A DNA stretch of 64,000 bases, from NCBI GenBank assembly GCA_001662425.1, contig BDDC01000209.1:1-64000 (forward strand). Reading direction: 5' to 3'. The translations under genes were made by a program, and so were the position numbers. How positions within the stretch are numbered: the first letter of the stretch is position 1; every line of letters begins with the position of its first letter. Source of the DNA: Chlamydomonas sphaeroides (Eukaryota > Chlorophyta > Chlorophyceae > Chlamydomonadales > Chlamydomonadaceae). Under the pieces are notes generated by a model, which worked only from the letters and a program-made list of their open reading frames with translations, ran no database searches and was not told the origin of the DNA. Below are positions 32,766 through 43,900 of the stretch, one piece after another.

Positions 32766-34197
32766 CTACCCTCACCGCCTCCGTCACCCCGGCCTCCATC
32801 ACCGTCTCCCCCGAGCCCGAAACCGCCATCACCGCATCCGCCGTCACCCCCCAGCCCCAAACCACCCTCTCCGCAGCCGCCTTCACCGTCGCCGCCTCCG
32901 TCGCCCCAGCCGCCATCACCGCCGCCGCCGAGTCCCCGACCACCCAAGCCGCCGTCGCCACCACCCAGGCCACCCAAGCCGCCCTCCCCCAAGCCACCCT
33001 CACCTCGTCCACCCTCACCATACATCGCCTCCACCCTCGCCGCAGCCCCCCAGCCCCTCACCACCATCGCCGCCCTCGCCACAGCCCCCGAGCCCCTCAC
33101 CGCCCCCACCTAGCCCCCGGCCTCCCACGCCACCCAGGCCTCTATCGCCTCCGCCCAAGCTACCAAAGCCGCCCTCACCACAGCCTCCGTCTCCTCAGCC
33201 GCCCTCACCATCCCCGCCGCCATCGCCCAAGCCCCCAAGCCCTTCCCCTCCGCCACGCACCGAGCCCCGAGCCCCCGTCACCCCAGCCTCCATCACCTGC
33301 ACCGAGCCCACCACCGCCTCCATCCCCGAGGCCCCCCAAGCCGCCCATCCCACCAAGGCCGCCAAAGCCACCACCGCCAAGCCCCAAGCCGCCCTCGCCC
33401 CAGCCTCCCTCACCACCCCCAACACCCAGCCCTCCCTCTCCCTCGCCGCCTCGGCCACCCAGCCCCAGTCCTCCCTCGCCCTGGCCGCCTCGTCCACCCA
33501 GCCCCAACCCGCCCGCGCCTGCTCCCCCTCCATCGCCCAGCCCCAACCCACCCCCGCTTCCTCCGTCACCTCCTAATCCACCAAGGCCGCGACCTCCTGC
33601 TCCGCCAACGCCGCCGAGTCCTGCCCCCTCTCCACGGCCGCCACCTCGGCCCCCTCGCAGCCCACCTGCTCCCCCAAAGCTACCGCCATCACCTCCCAGC
33701 CCCCGTCGCCGCCCCGGCCGCCCCCGGCCCCAACCAAACCGCCATCACCGCCAAAGCCGCCCTTGCCCCCCAAGCCACCCTCGCCTCCCAAGCCACCCAA
33801 GCCCCCGCCCAGACCGCCCAGTCCGTCGCCGCCCCTGCCAGTTGACCTTTCTCTACCTACCGCAGCCGCAGGCCGCGAGCAAGCCTCGGCAGCCGTGGAT
33901 GCGGGTGCCTTGACAGCGGGCGCCGGCAGCGGCAGCCGCAGCAGCAGCAACGGCCAGCAGGGCGATGCGGCTGAGTCAAACAACGCTCCGTCGCAGGGCA
34001 GCCCTGGCGGCCAAACCTCAGAGGGCAGCGGAAGAGAGGTGCTGGCAGCGGCATCTGCAGCCACGCCGCCGGCTGCTGTGGTTGCGGCCGCAGTCGGCGG
34101 CGCGCTCGGTGGGGCCGCGCTGCTTGCGGCGCTGCTGTTAGCGGTCGTGCGATGGCGGCGGGCGGAGGTGGGCGGTGTGCGCGTCGTGCCAATCTAG
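32766..34197 (+). CDS. Proline-rich (HRGP-like) stalk with C-terminal transmembrane segment; 5' end unresolved
   Basis: About 1 kb encodes PPSP/SPKPP-type repeats typical of algal hydroxyproline-rich cell-surface proteins, then a Ser/Ala/Gly-rich spacer, a hydrophobic helix (AAVVAAAVGGALGGAALLAA, continuing LLLAVV) and a short basic cytoplasmic tail (RWRRAEVGG..) ending at TAG 34195-34197. The proline reading frame shifts: one frame for about 32766-33027, another to about 33255, a third to about 33700, and back to the second frame to the end. Stops at about 33110 and 33574 make a single frame impossible. Indels in the GC-rich repeat, or small introns, would explain this. The N-terminus is not identified. 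The layout would suit the stalk of an SRCR receptor such as the one at 26.7-29.4 kb. The same DNA reads Gly-rich on the other strand, but the transmembrane/tail end favours plus. Confidence 0.5.
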
Positions 34198-35563
34198 ATG
34201 AAGCTTAGACGCGCTACGTATGTTTGATGGTTTGTGTCGGTGTACCTGGTCAGAAGGCTTCACGCACGCTGCCTGACATTAGAATGCGGAAGCCTCTGCT
34301 GGCGGCGGCTCCGCTTAGAATTATTATTGATTGAGCTTGGTGTGCTGGTGTCCCTCGCTCTGTCTCTGGGCCTTCGATGAATGAAGCTGGCGTGTGGCCT
34401 TGACGCACACTCATGCTTGGTGATTGGTGGAGGTCGATTGGCCTTTGGTGCATTTTTACATCGCTGCGTACAACATCGTTTCTGCCATCGTCGAGTTTGC
34501 TGGTTGCGCGTCTGGCTACGCGGAAGGCTGCAGGGCTTGTTGTATGTCTGGATGGTCTATCTCATGATGGGTGTGATTATGCAACATAGTGCGCAGTATG
34601 CGCAGAGTGGGCTGCAGATAGATGATTGTGCAGGCTTACCCATTCCTCGCTGTACGCATTCGTCTGTCTGCGCTATTAAACATAGGTGGCCCTCTGCTGG
34701 TATGTACTCGCCCTCCAGCCAGCGCATTGCCTGGCATCAAGCAAGCATAGAGGAGCGGGCGCGCACAAGTAAGCTTGCGACACGAGCTGCTGATGCATGG
34801 AATCCCAGTGACTCGTGTGGGAACGGGTGAGCGGGCTGACACGCATACTGCCGGCTGCAGCCGCCGCTGAAGGCAGCGCCCGCCCCCGCCGGGCACATAT
34901 ACCAAGGGGTTTAACGTCTGCCCCGACTGCTCAGTTGCGGGGGCGACAGTATAGCACAGCAAATTGACGCGCGCTCTAAGCAAACCATTGATTTATTTGC
35001 GGCAACGCGTGGTATTTGTACCACTGCGCAGCGGCGGTGATGCGTGTGGGGGTCTTACAACAGGTCCGCGCTTAGGATGCTCAGCTCTATCTACACAGAA
35101 CATACAACAGACGAGCTACACAACACACGACATACCACGCACGCACCACGACCAGTTAGACCATCCCAGTCGTAGACCAGGCTAACCAGGCAGGTAGGCG
35201 CCACGGATACGCAAGACAACGCTCTGTGCCGCATACAGCCTGCTTTATCATCAAATTCACAGGGAGATCAGCACCCCGCACCATGTAGCACCTCGCTCAT
35301 CATCACGACAAATTGCCTTCGTTCGATTCTCACGTCAATTGGCGTCCACAGGTATGCAGCCAAGCCCATTGCCAGCTATTGCGTCGTTGTATTTGCAGCT
35401 TCACTAACGAAACCGAACGCACAAACTCCTGCTACCGCTTCACCACGCCTGTAGTCACCGGCGGCACAGCGGTAACACACCGCCCCCCAGATTGCATAGG
35501 CGGCACCAAAGCACGCACACATCCGCGCATACATGCATGCCGCCGGCAGAGGTGACCACGAAT
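34198..35563. other. Intergenic interval with no recognised gene
   Basis: It contains the 3' flanks of the convergent Pro-rich (+) and LPMO (-) genes. A minus-strand TGTAA at 35055-35059 is a candidate poly(A) signal for the LPMO gene, about 505 nt beyond its stop. Nothing else is supported. Confidence 0.45.
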
Positions 35564-37730
35564 TTAGCCGGAAATGGGGCACAGGTAGCCATTTGGGTAG
35601 GTCGATGAGCGTGGCCAATCGCACGCCCCGTTGCTAGGGTTGTACACAAGGCCGCTGGCGCACGGGGTGACGTACGTCATACCGTTCGCGCACTGGACAA
35701 AGGAGTTGCAGGAGCACGGGTTGGCGTAGTTGCCACTGGGCTTGCTGAAGGTGGAGCACCAGTTGGACACCAGCTGGCCACTGCTGGTGCAGGAGCCGCT
35801 CGTGGGGGTGCCGGTCGTGGGGGTACCAGTCGTGGGGCTGCCGGTCGTTGGGGTGCCGGTCGTCGGGTTACCACCACTGCCCGTGATACGGATGTCGGCG
35901 CAGTCACGGAAGATCTGCGGAGGCGTGAGGAATGCTAGTTCAGCAGGCACGCAGCTGGCACTGCTGTTTGACAAGAGGGAAAGCAAATGGAACCACCAGC
36001 CTCAGTATATATGCGTAATTATTAGCAGCATCTATCCTACAGTGGCAGCCATGAAAGCATGCATGCAGTACATGCCGGCCACGCACACGACGACACGCAC
36101 GCACCTCGCTTCGCGGTGTCTGGCCGCTGCCGACCATGGAGGTGCCAATGCTGGCGCAAGCGGCCAGGCCCCACTGGCTGGTGACGGGGTTGTTGCGCGC
36201 CGCGTACTGGGAGCCACACTCGGCCGAGGAGCACGGGTCGACACAGGAGTTGGCGGTGCGGTAGACCATCTGGGCGGGGTCGGGCACGGGGGCATCAACA
36301 TACGGATTTAGGATGCGCCGCGTCCGCCTAGACATCTTTGTTTGTTGTGTGTCTATGTTTCTTGTCTGTCTGTCCATCCCCCTGCTGCTCGCTCGCTGCC
36401 GTACACATGCACGCATGCACACACGCACATGGCACTCTATTTCGGCACTAAACGTTGAGCACACACCTGCATCAAGCAGCCGCCGTCGCAGGACACGCCA
36501 GCGGGCAGGCGCCAGCGGGTGGTGTAGCTCTGGACCACGCCGTATCGCCCCGACTGAATCCACCACCGCTGGTAGCCGGTGTCCGCACTGCATGCGGGCA
36601 CGTGTGGGCGGATAGGATGGGATTAGAGCTCTCGTGCAGCGCAGCTCGCCGGGCACGTACGGGTCTATGAATCGGGGACGGCCCCGCTGCTGCTGTGGCC
36701 GTTGCACCCTGGGCTTCGTCGCCTGGGCTACGTCGGTAGGCCAGCTCTATCTTGTCTGGAAGGCTTCACTCATTGGACGACAGCAGCCCGATCGAAGCGT
36801 AGCGGTCTCACTTGGTGAGAATGTTCGAGGCAAAGCAGGCCTGGGTGGGGTTCGTGCGTGTGGTGGGGCAGATGCGCACGCCCAGCCAGCCGCCGTGGTT
36901 GACAGTCATTTTCCAGGTCACTGTGATGGTGGAGCCAGGCGCGTAGACGGCTGCGGGCGGCGGCGCGGGAAGGGATCAGTCGGAGGGCCAGGTAGGACGG
37001 CGGCCGACGCATCGCACGAGCGCTGGTAGCTCGCTCGCTGCACCTGGGTGGGCGCGCATGGGCATTGCTGAGGGGGCTTGCATGCTGGGGTACATACGCC
37101 CGCTGGCGGCCTGCACTACTGCACCCATCCACGCATCCATGCATGCATGCGATGCCTGTGCATGTGCACGCACCCTGGATGTTGGTCGTGCGGCCACGGA
37201 GGTTCAAGTCACCCACGTCCTGGTGCGGGTCACCACACACTGCAGAGTGCAGGAAAGCGTGGGACGGAGGCAGCATGCAGCGAGCCAGCGGCGGCCGTGT
37301 GAGAGAGAGACTTCAAAAGGAAAAAGAAACCGAAACCGAGCAAATCCGTGTGGATGGCTGGCTTTGAGACGATAGCTATAGCTTTGAGACGATATGCATG
37401 CAAGCGGGAGTTGTACATACGTTACACCAGGCGTGGTAGGTGTTGGCACTACCGGAGTGGGGGTAGTGGGGGTTGACACTCAGCAGCATACCGCTGAGGA
37501 GTCCGTCCATTTATTGCTGGGTATGTATGGATGGACTCACCGTCGGCCTGGTCATTGCGAAGGCCACCATCGGAGTAGGATGAAAAGGGCCGGGCGCCCA
37601 GGCCGTTGCCGCCGGCCGCCTCCCACTCCGCACGGCCCAGGGCCCGAGCACGAGACAGCGGCGACTCCAGGAAACCATGGCCGTGGCAAGACACAGCCAG
37701 GGCCAGAACGATGCCAGCGACCGTCAGCAT
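35564..37730 (-). CDS. Secreted lytic polysaccharide monooxygenase (LPMO_10/AA15-like) with CBM14-like chitin-binding tail
   Basis: Copper enzyme that cleaves chitin or cellulose oxidatively outside the cell. Six exons read 37730-37541, 37239-37174, 36950-36812, 36587-36467, 36269-36105, 35914-35564 (343 residues; all phases close). A signal peptide (MLTVAGIVLALAVSCHG) is followed by HGFLESPLSRA. Cleavage before His would expose the N-terminal His of the copper brace. Further marks: VCGDPHQD, TITVTWKMTVNHGGWLGVRI (second copper His in NHGG), WRLPAGVSCDGGCLMQ, and FRDCADIRI near the domain end, all in LPMO order. A PTTGTPTTGS-type linker then leads to a C-terminal Cys-rich module (WCSTFSKPSGNY, NSFVQCANG, GLVYNPSNGACDWP) matching the chitin-binding peritrophin-A/CBM14 pattern. 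The Met at 37730 was preferred because the signal peptide starts there. The substrate is inferred from the tail. Confidence 0.85.
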
Positions 37731-40700
37731 TGCGCTGTGGGCATGGTATGGATGGGGCGCATGCGCAGGCTTTCGCGTCAATATTCATGCTGCAGAAATG
37801 ATGAAGGTCGGCGGCTCCACATAGAAATAGTAGGATTGAAGGAACTAACAAATCGATGCATGCGAACTACTCGGCAATGCGTGGCTGCTGCTGGCAGACT
37901 AAACGTGCGTGCACGCAAAATAATGAAGCGCCTCGCCAGGGGCAGTAGTACGGCGCGGCGGTCGCTGCCTGGTCGTCGTACCAAGGTCACTATATGCGCA
38001 TTGAGCTAAAGCGGCTACAGGCGACGCACCTGCAGCGCATTGTCGTCAATGGACTGGCGCACCGCCGGCGATCGAAGTGGTCGGCACCGTCCGTTTCTCT
38101 GTGCTACTTCGATCTATCGGCTGTGTCAACTCCAAGGTCTTGGAGTAGTAGGTCGAGAGCTGTGTGACAAGGGCCTATGGAGTGGCGCTTATGAATGCAT
38201 GGCGCGGTCGTCGTACGTCGGCCTCGTTAGTAGTTCGGGCGGTGGGTCCGCGCCGGACCGCGGCGCACCAGATTCGCGTGGCTTCCCGCGCGCCGAGAAG
38301 GTGCGACCCGGCAACCTGTTCGACCATGCCTCGCCCATGTCAGCAACACTTTAAGCAAAATGCGCATATGCCGCTGATGCAGCCCCGGGTCGCGCTGAGC
38401 AAACATGCCTGATAAATGTCGATGGAACGAAATGCGGCACCCCGCCGACGGAAGGTAGCCGGAAGGAAGCCGTATGGCAGCCAAGCTCCGGCCATCCTGC
38501 CCTGATGAAGCAGCCGGCGCACATGTATGGATACAGACGACTGTTGGAAGGGCTACGGGTATTGAAGGGCATGGGTTCTTAGTATGGTGACGTGACGGCG
38601 CAGGGGGTTGAGACGGGGTTCAGTCCCGACTGCAGCTGCCTTTCCTTCAGCCCTGTAAGCCCTGGGCTCGCTGCTGGGCTTGCGGGCGCCCAGACTCATT
38701 AGACTTGGGTGGCACCCGAGCGAGCCCGAGTTTGACAGGACTTGCCCAGCAGCACGACACCACCCAATTAGGAACCCACCACGTCCATGCCCCATGTCAA
38801 GTTGTCAACCCCCCAGATTGATGCAGTAGCCCGACACCACCTCGGGCGTTGATCTTATCCAGACGGAGCGGAGAAACAATAAATTTGCTCCCACTGCTCC
38901 CAGGAACCTTCCGCCGTCCACCCCGCAAGTCCCTCGTCTGGCGCTATGGTTCGCTCGTGGCCGCCTATCCACCGGCTTCCAGGCCACGTGCCCCCAGTTT
39001 GTTACCTTTTGGCTAGATAGGCTGTCGCTTGCAGGAGGCCTCCTGGTCGCTGGTGTGGTGTCTTGCTCTGCCAGCAGCCTGCTTTTGGAACTCATCATAC
39101 ACTGTGTGAGTACCCAGGGTAACGGGGGCAGTCGAGTACACGCGCGCGACTCCGCCGCGCTGCCTCCCTCGCTGCTGCCTAGACACCCGCTGCTTCATAC
39201 AGGGGGAGGTGCAGGTGAGGTGAGAGGTGACTGGTTGATGGCTAAGGGGCCCGGACGCCACGCACGCAGGCAGGCCAACACCCCCGCCCTTCACAAGCAT
39301 CGCCTGCCCGCTCGCCCCGCTGGGCTCTGTGCGCGCGCGCAGCTGCCGCTGCCATGGTGTTTGCTCCATCCGCTGGGCCTTGCACGATCCCGCGTGTGGA
39401 TGGCCTGCCGTGCGGCTGCGTGCAGCGCTAGCCGCCGTGCCAACGCAATTGTCTTCTATTGTCTGCTATTATTGGTTTATTTGGCCGCCGGCCCCGCCGT
39501 TTTCAGAAGGGATTCCAGTGTGTTGAAATACGGTAGAGCTGCTTCCGGCCACGGAGACAGATGTATGAGAGAGCACTGACAGATGTATGAGAGAGCACTG
39601 ACAGATGTATGAGAGAGCACTAACGTACTACGGACAAGGACAGACCTGCACGGCGGCGAGCGCGCGGGAGCTGGCTGGAGGGGAGAAGGAGGGGATGACG
39701 GGAGCACATTCGCTGGGGAACAGGTTGGTTACAACCACCAAAACAAACAACTGGCTGGGCGAACCACATCCTGTTCACGGTTCAGCTGACGAGCAGGCAA
39801 CCGCTAATATCGCCAGGTGCGTCCGGCGGCTGGACTTAAGCACAGACCTCGCGCGGGTGGCATGCGGCGTGCCTTAGGTGGCGTTCAACAATGAGAGACC
39901 TGCCGTGTTCCGACTGTATAGCCTCCTGTTTACCCTCCCAGCAGTACGTTCAGGTGGCCTCTGCAGAGCCACGCGTGCGCTAGCAGCGGCAACAGCTCGG
40001 CTCACTGGCCATGCCCTTGAGCTGCCTAGCAGCGGCAGGGCGTACATATATGGACCACCGCAAGCATGCTGCTGCTGCCGCAGCTTATCGATCGATCCCA
40101 CCGCAAATGCCGCACGTGCAGGCACACAAAATCACAGTCGATAGTCAAGCGAGCCACGACGAGCGACCAGGAACCCGTACATATGTCATCCTGCTGCTAG
40201 CTGAGACAATAAATAACAAACACGACAGCAGACACCTGCGCGCTAACAGCGAAACCAAGTAGGGTACGCCGGCCCTGCTCAGTTGGCAAGCTGCACGCGT
40301 GAATCCGCAGAAAAAGAGGAGATCCGAACGTCGCTAGCACGCACAGCGCACACGCATTCGGCGCGGCTCCATCTCTGCAGACTCGCGTACATCCCATGCG
40401 GCCGGTGCCGTGCGTGGCTTATGGTATGCAGCGTGGCTAGCTGCGGTTGCGCGCAGGAGCCTGCCAGGCGCGAGCAGCAGGCTAGGCTGGCGGGAAGCAT
40501 GGGCGGCGGAGCAGGCAGGTCGCGCAACGCACCCCTGCACCCCCCGCATACTTCTACTATTGATCGGCACACATGTGCAGTGTGCGGCGGCGGCGCGTCA
40601 GGTGGTGCCATCCGCGGTGCGGTCAGCAGCCACGCACGCACACCCCAACAGCCCAACAGCCCGCGGCCGCCGTCTGGTTGCCTAACAATGCGCCTTTCGA

Positions 40701-40910
40701 TGGTCGGCGGGGGCCCGCGCAGGCCGTGTGACCACTTCTACACTCTGCCGGCCATATACGCACGGGCACCTTGCCCCCCAAAACACATACGAGCGATACC
40801 CGTACGCTACGTAGCTATCTATGCTCACTATGTATGCACGCGAGCGCTTTGCGGGTGAGACGTGCTCGGTTCATATCTCCGCGCCAGGTGCGTGGCTTGG
40901 CTTGCTTGGG
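37731..40910. other. 3.2 kb interval with no recognised gene
   Basis: It lies between the LPMO start and the end of the large lectin gene. Short frames on both strands have no family resemblance and no consistent splice structure. It contains a 22-bp triplicate at 39557-39622. Confidence 0.5.
39557..39622. repeat. 22-bp tandem repeat, three copies
   Basis: The unit ACAGATGTATGAGAGAGCAC plus two bases is repeated head to tail three times, the last copy diverging at its end. It is intergenic. Confidence 0.9.
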
Positions 40911-43900
40911 CTAACCAAACATGACTCGGCAGTTGCGGTGGCGCGCAGAGGGGCAGCCGCCCGGCGCCTGGCTCAGCGTGACGTAGTTGGCGTACAGGCC
41001 TGGGGGCATGGCGGTGAGGGTGTGGAGGGGTCAGGAGCCCGCAGCAGGGCACAAGGGAAGAGTTAAGACGTGTATTATAGCGCGTGCGTGCGTGCGTTTG
41101 ACTGCCCAGCGCTCCTTGGGAGATATGCCGCGCAGGTAGGGGCCTGCGGCCTTCCCATCTTTCTTATTTTGATTGCGCACGCAGCGCTCCTGAACGTGTC
41201 ATAAGGCTGCCCCGCCCTGCTGGGAGTTCACTGCCGTGTCCAGCGACGCGAACTCTATCCGTTGACCCTCGCCTCACATCGGCAGAAGCTAATGTTGGTG
41301 ATGCGCCAGTCGAAGCTGCCGCACTCCTTGTTGAGGACGCAGGTCTCGGCCGCGCGGAACAGCGTGCCGTTGACGTATCGGCTGACGGGCAGGCAGTAGT
41401 TGCGGGCGGCCTGGTTGAGCAGCCGCTTGCTGCGGGACGAGGAGGCAGGGACAGAGCGTAGTAAGCAAGCACATGAAGCAAGGCAGAGGCACGCGGATAG
41501 TGGCATCCATCATCAGTCAAGATGCTGCGGTCGCTGGTTGCAGACAGGTATTCGTCACAGCAGACAATACCATAGCACGCTGGCACTCGGTGCATACCCC
41601 GTGCGCACCAGCCGTCCACAGGGAAGCCGGCGCAGGTTTTGGTCTGAGCACATCAATCCTCGAATATGTTAAGATACAAAAATCCTAAAATTATATCAAA
41701 ATAATTAAGATCTAGTAATATAAAAAGATTATAGATCATTATCAGCGAAGCGCCGCACCAGCAGTCCTCGGGGTAGGCGCAGTTTGTGGTCTGCGGGTCG
41801 CGCCAGAGCGAGGAGTCGGTCGTAACAGTCTGTGGGCGGCGCGCGAGGGGAAAGGCACGTAAGGTGGGATGACAATTATAGAAAGGGCTCTAACGTGGTT
41901 GGGTCGCGGGACGGCACAAAGGGAGGTGGGCCGGCGGGGGGTGGCGGTATGTGGGGCAGAAGATGGCGTCGGGCAAGCAAAGGACGGAGGGGCACGGAGA
42001 GAGGGAGGCTGGCCATGCAGGCGGGCGACAGGATGGCGCGTGGTCTCCTTCTCGCCTGGTACCATTGCGGATCACACGGCCCATGTAGGTCACACGACAC
42101 ATGACGACACGGTGACGAGACTGGGCACCCCATCACCTGCATCTGACGCCTGTGCCCAAGCGATGTGTTGGTCGGCGCCGCGGCAGCGGTCGGCAGGTCG
42201 GTGGGTGCGTCCAGGAATGCGGACTCGCACTTGCTCAGCACCGACCGCGTGTCGCCGGTCATCAGGGTCACCTCTGAAGGGTTGGGCGGACGAAAGACTT
42301 CAGGAATCACTTGAGCGAGATCAGGCGTGCGCAGGAGGCGATGACGACACTCGCATACAGCAGCAGCCAAGCGAGCCCAGCGCGCATGCGTGCCGCTAGC
42401 TAGCGTGCATGGCCCAGCAGCGGCACCAAACCAAAGCGAGCCCGCTCACTGCGCGGGGGGCACGCCGCCAGCTGCGCGGCCCAGTCGCTGGGCCGCGGCA
42501 CACAGGTCTGCAGGCCCGTGTCAAACACATAGTCCACGCCGTCCACGGTGGGGCAGTACTCGAAGAAGCTGGAGGGGGCCCTGGCGGCCCCCACCGTGTC
42601 GGCCGGGCAGCGCATGATGAGCTTGCCTGACTGCGAGGCGGCGCGCGACGGGCAGCATGCAGGATGATCGGCGGTGCGTAAGAAACGACGGAGCTCTATG
42701 ACTGGGCTATTACGTTACTTGGCATGCACCACATGGCTTTGGTACACGTACGGCTCAAGCGCCAGACGACGACACGGCGGTGGGCTCAGGTGGTGTCACC
42801 GCAGGGACCTCGCTGCCCGTACTTGCTCCGTTGCGGAATGATATGCCCCGCTGAGCCCCATGCATGGCAGAGCAGCGCAGCGCAGGCGCCGCGCGTACTC
42901 GCGCCGCCACGCGCCTCACCGCATCGTAGGGGTCGCGGTACCTCCCGGGCGGCAGCGAGAACCAGTGGCATAGGTTGCCCGGCTCGCGCTCTGGCGGGTG
43001 GGAGGGGGCATGGCAGCAGCGAAGGATAAATAAACAGCATGCCAAGCATGCGTCAGCTCGAGCACCGCGTGCACTCGATCGCCGCCCCACGCCGCCTGCC
43101 GCGCCCCGGCCGCACTCGCCCGTGCACTGCAGCGATCCATCCGTGGCCCCGGCTCCGGGTATGAGCGAGCCCCTGCGGCAGATGCGGCCCGTGTAGCCCT
43201 CCAGCCCGTACACCGTGTCCAAGGCGGTGCAGTTCCTGGTGCGGTGGTGACAGGTAGGGACAGCAGGGGCAGGGACGGGAGCGAGGGCATCAGCCGATCG
43301 ATGGGGCCCGGGCCCACCCGCAGCATTATTTCCCTGCTCCCGGCCCTGATCCTACTGCTCCTGCTGTCGCCCCTGCCACCGCTGCTCCTGCCTCCGGCCT
43401 GCCCTGATCCCTAGATCTCCAATCGATCCCTGGCCTCTCCAGCGCCCATGTATTTCCTGCCCTGCCCTGCTCTGTCCTGAGCTCACTCGCACGCCTCGGG
43501 CTCGTCAGGGTCCAGGAGGGAGTTGCAGCTGCGGCGGACCTTTCCGTTGACCACCACGGGCCGGTAGTCCTTGCACTCGAGGAACGAGCTGCAATCGTAC
43601 GGTTGGCCCGGCGCGCGGAAGGGCCTGCAGTGGGCGGGGGAGGACGGCAGCCGCATCGCTACTGCCGGCACTGTCCGGCGCCGCACGCACGTACGCTCTT
43701 TCAAACACCCCACATCCTTGCGCCATCGATTTATCCCCGTACAATTCCATCCCAGCAACGCACCACACGTATTTGATGTTGTCCCCGAGCTGGTGAAGGC
43801 AGAAGCAGCGCGCCCTGGCGTACTCGGTGAAGAGGCCGGAGCAGGGCCGCGCTACGCCACCCCCCAGCGCGTCATCTGGAGAGGCAGGGATCATGTCGTG

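Noticed and set aside
32744..33569. Gly-rich protein on the minus strand (GGxGG repeats)
   Set aside because: It is the reverse complement of the PPSP repeat. The plus strand ends in a transmembrane helix and basic tail, and such Pro-rich proteins are common in green algae.
37240..37540. Extra LPMO exon around 37430-37490 (Thr/Pro-rich or HAWCN-like reading)
   Set aside because: The exons on either side join directly in phase 1 to give VCGDPHQD. Any inserted exon needs weak splice sites or breaks the frame.
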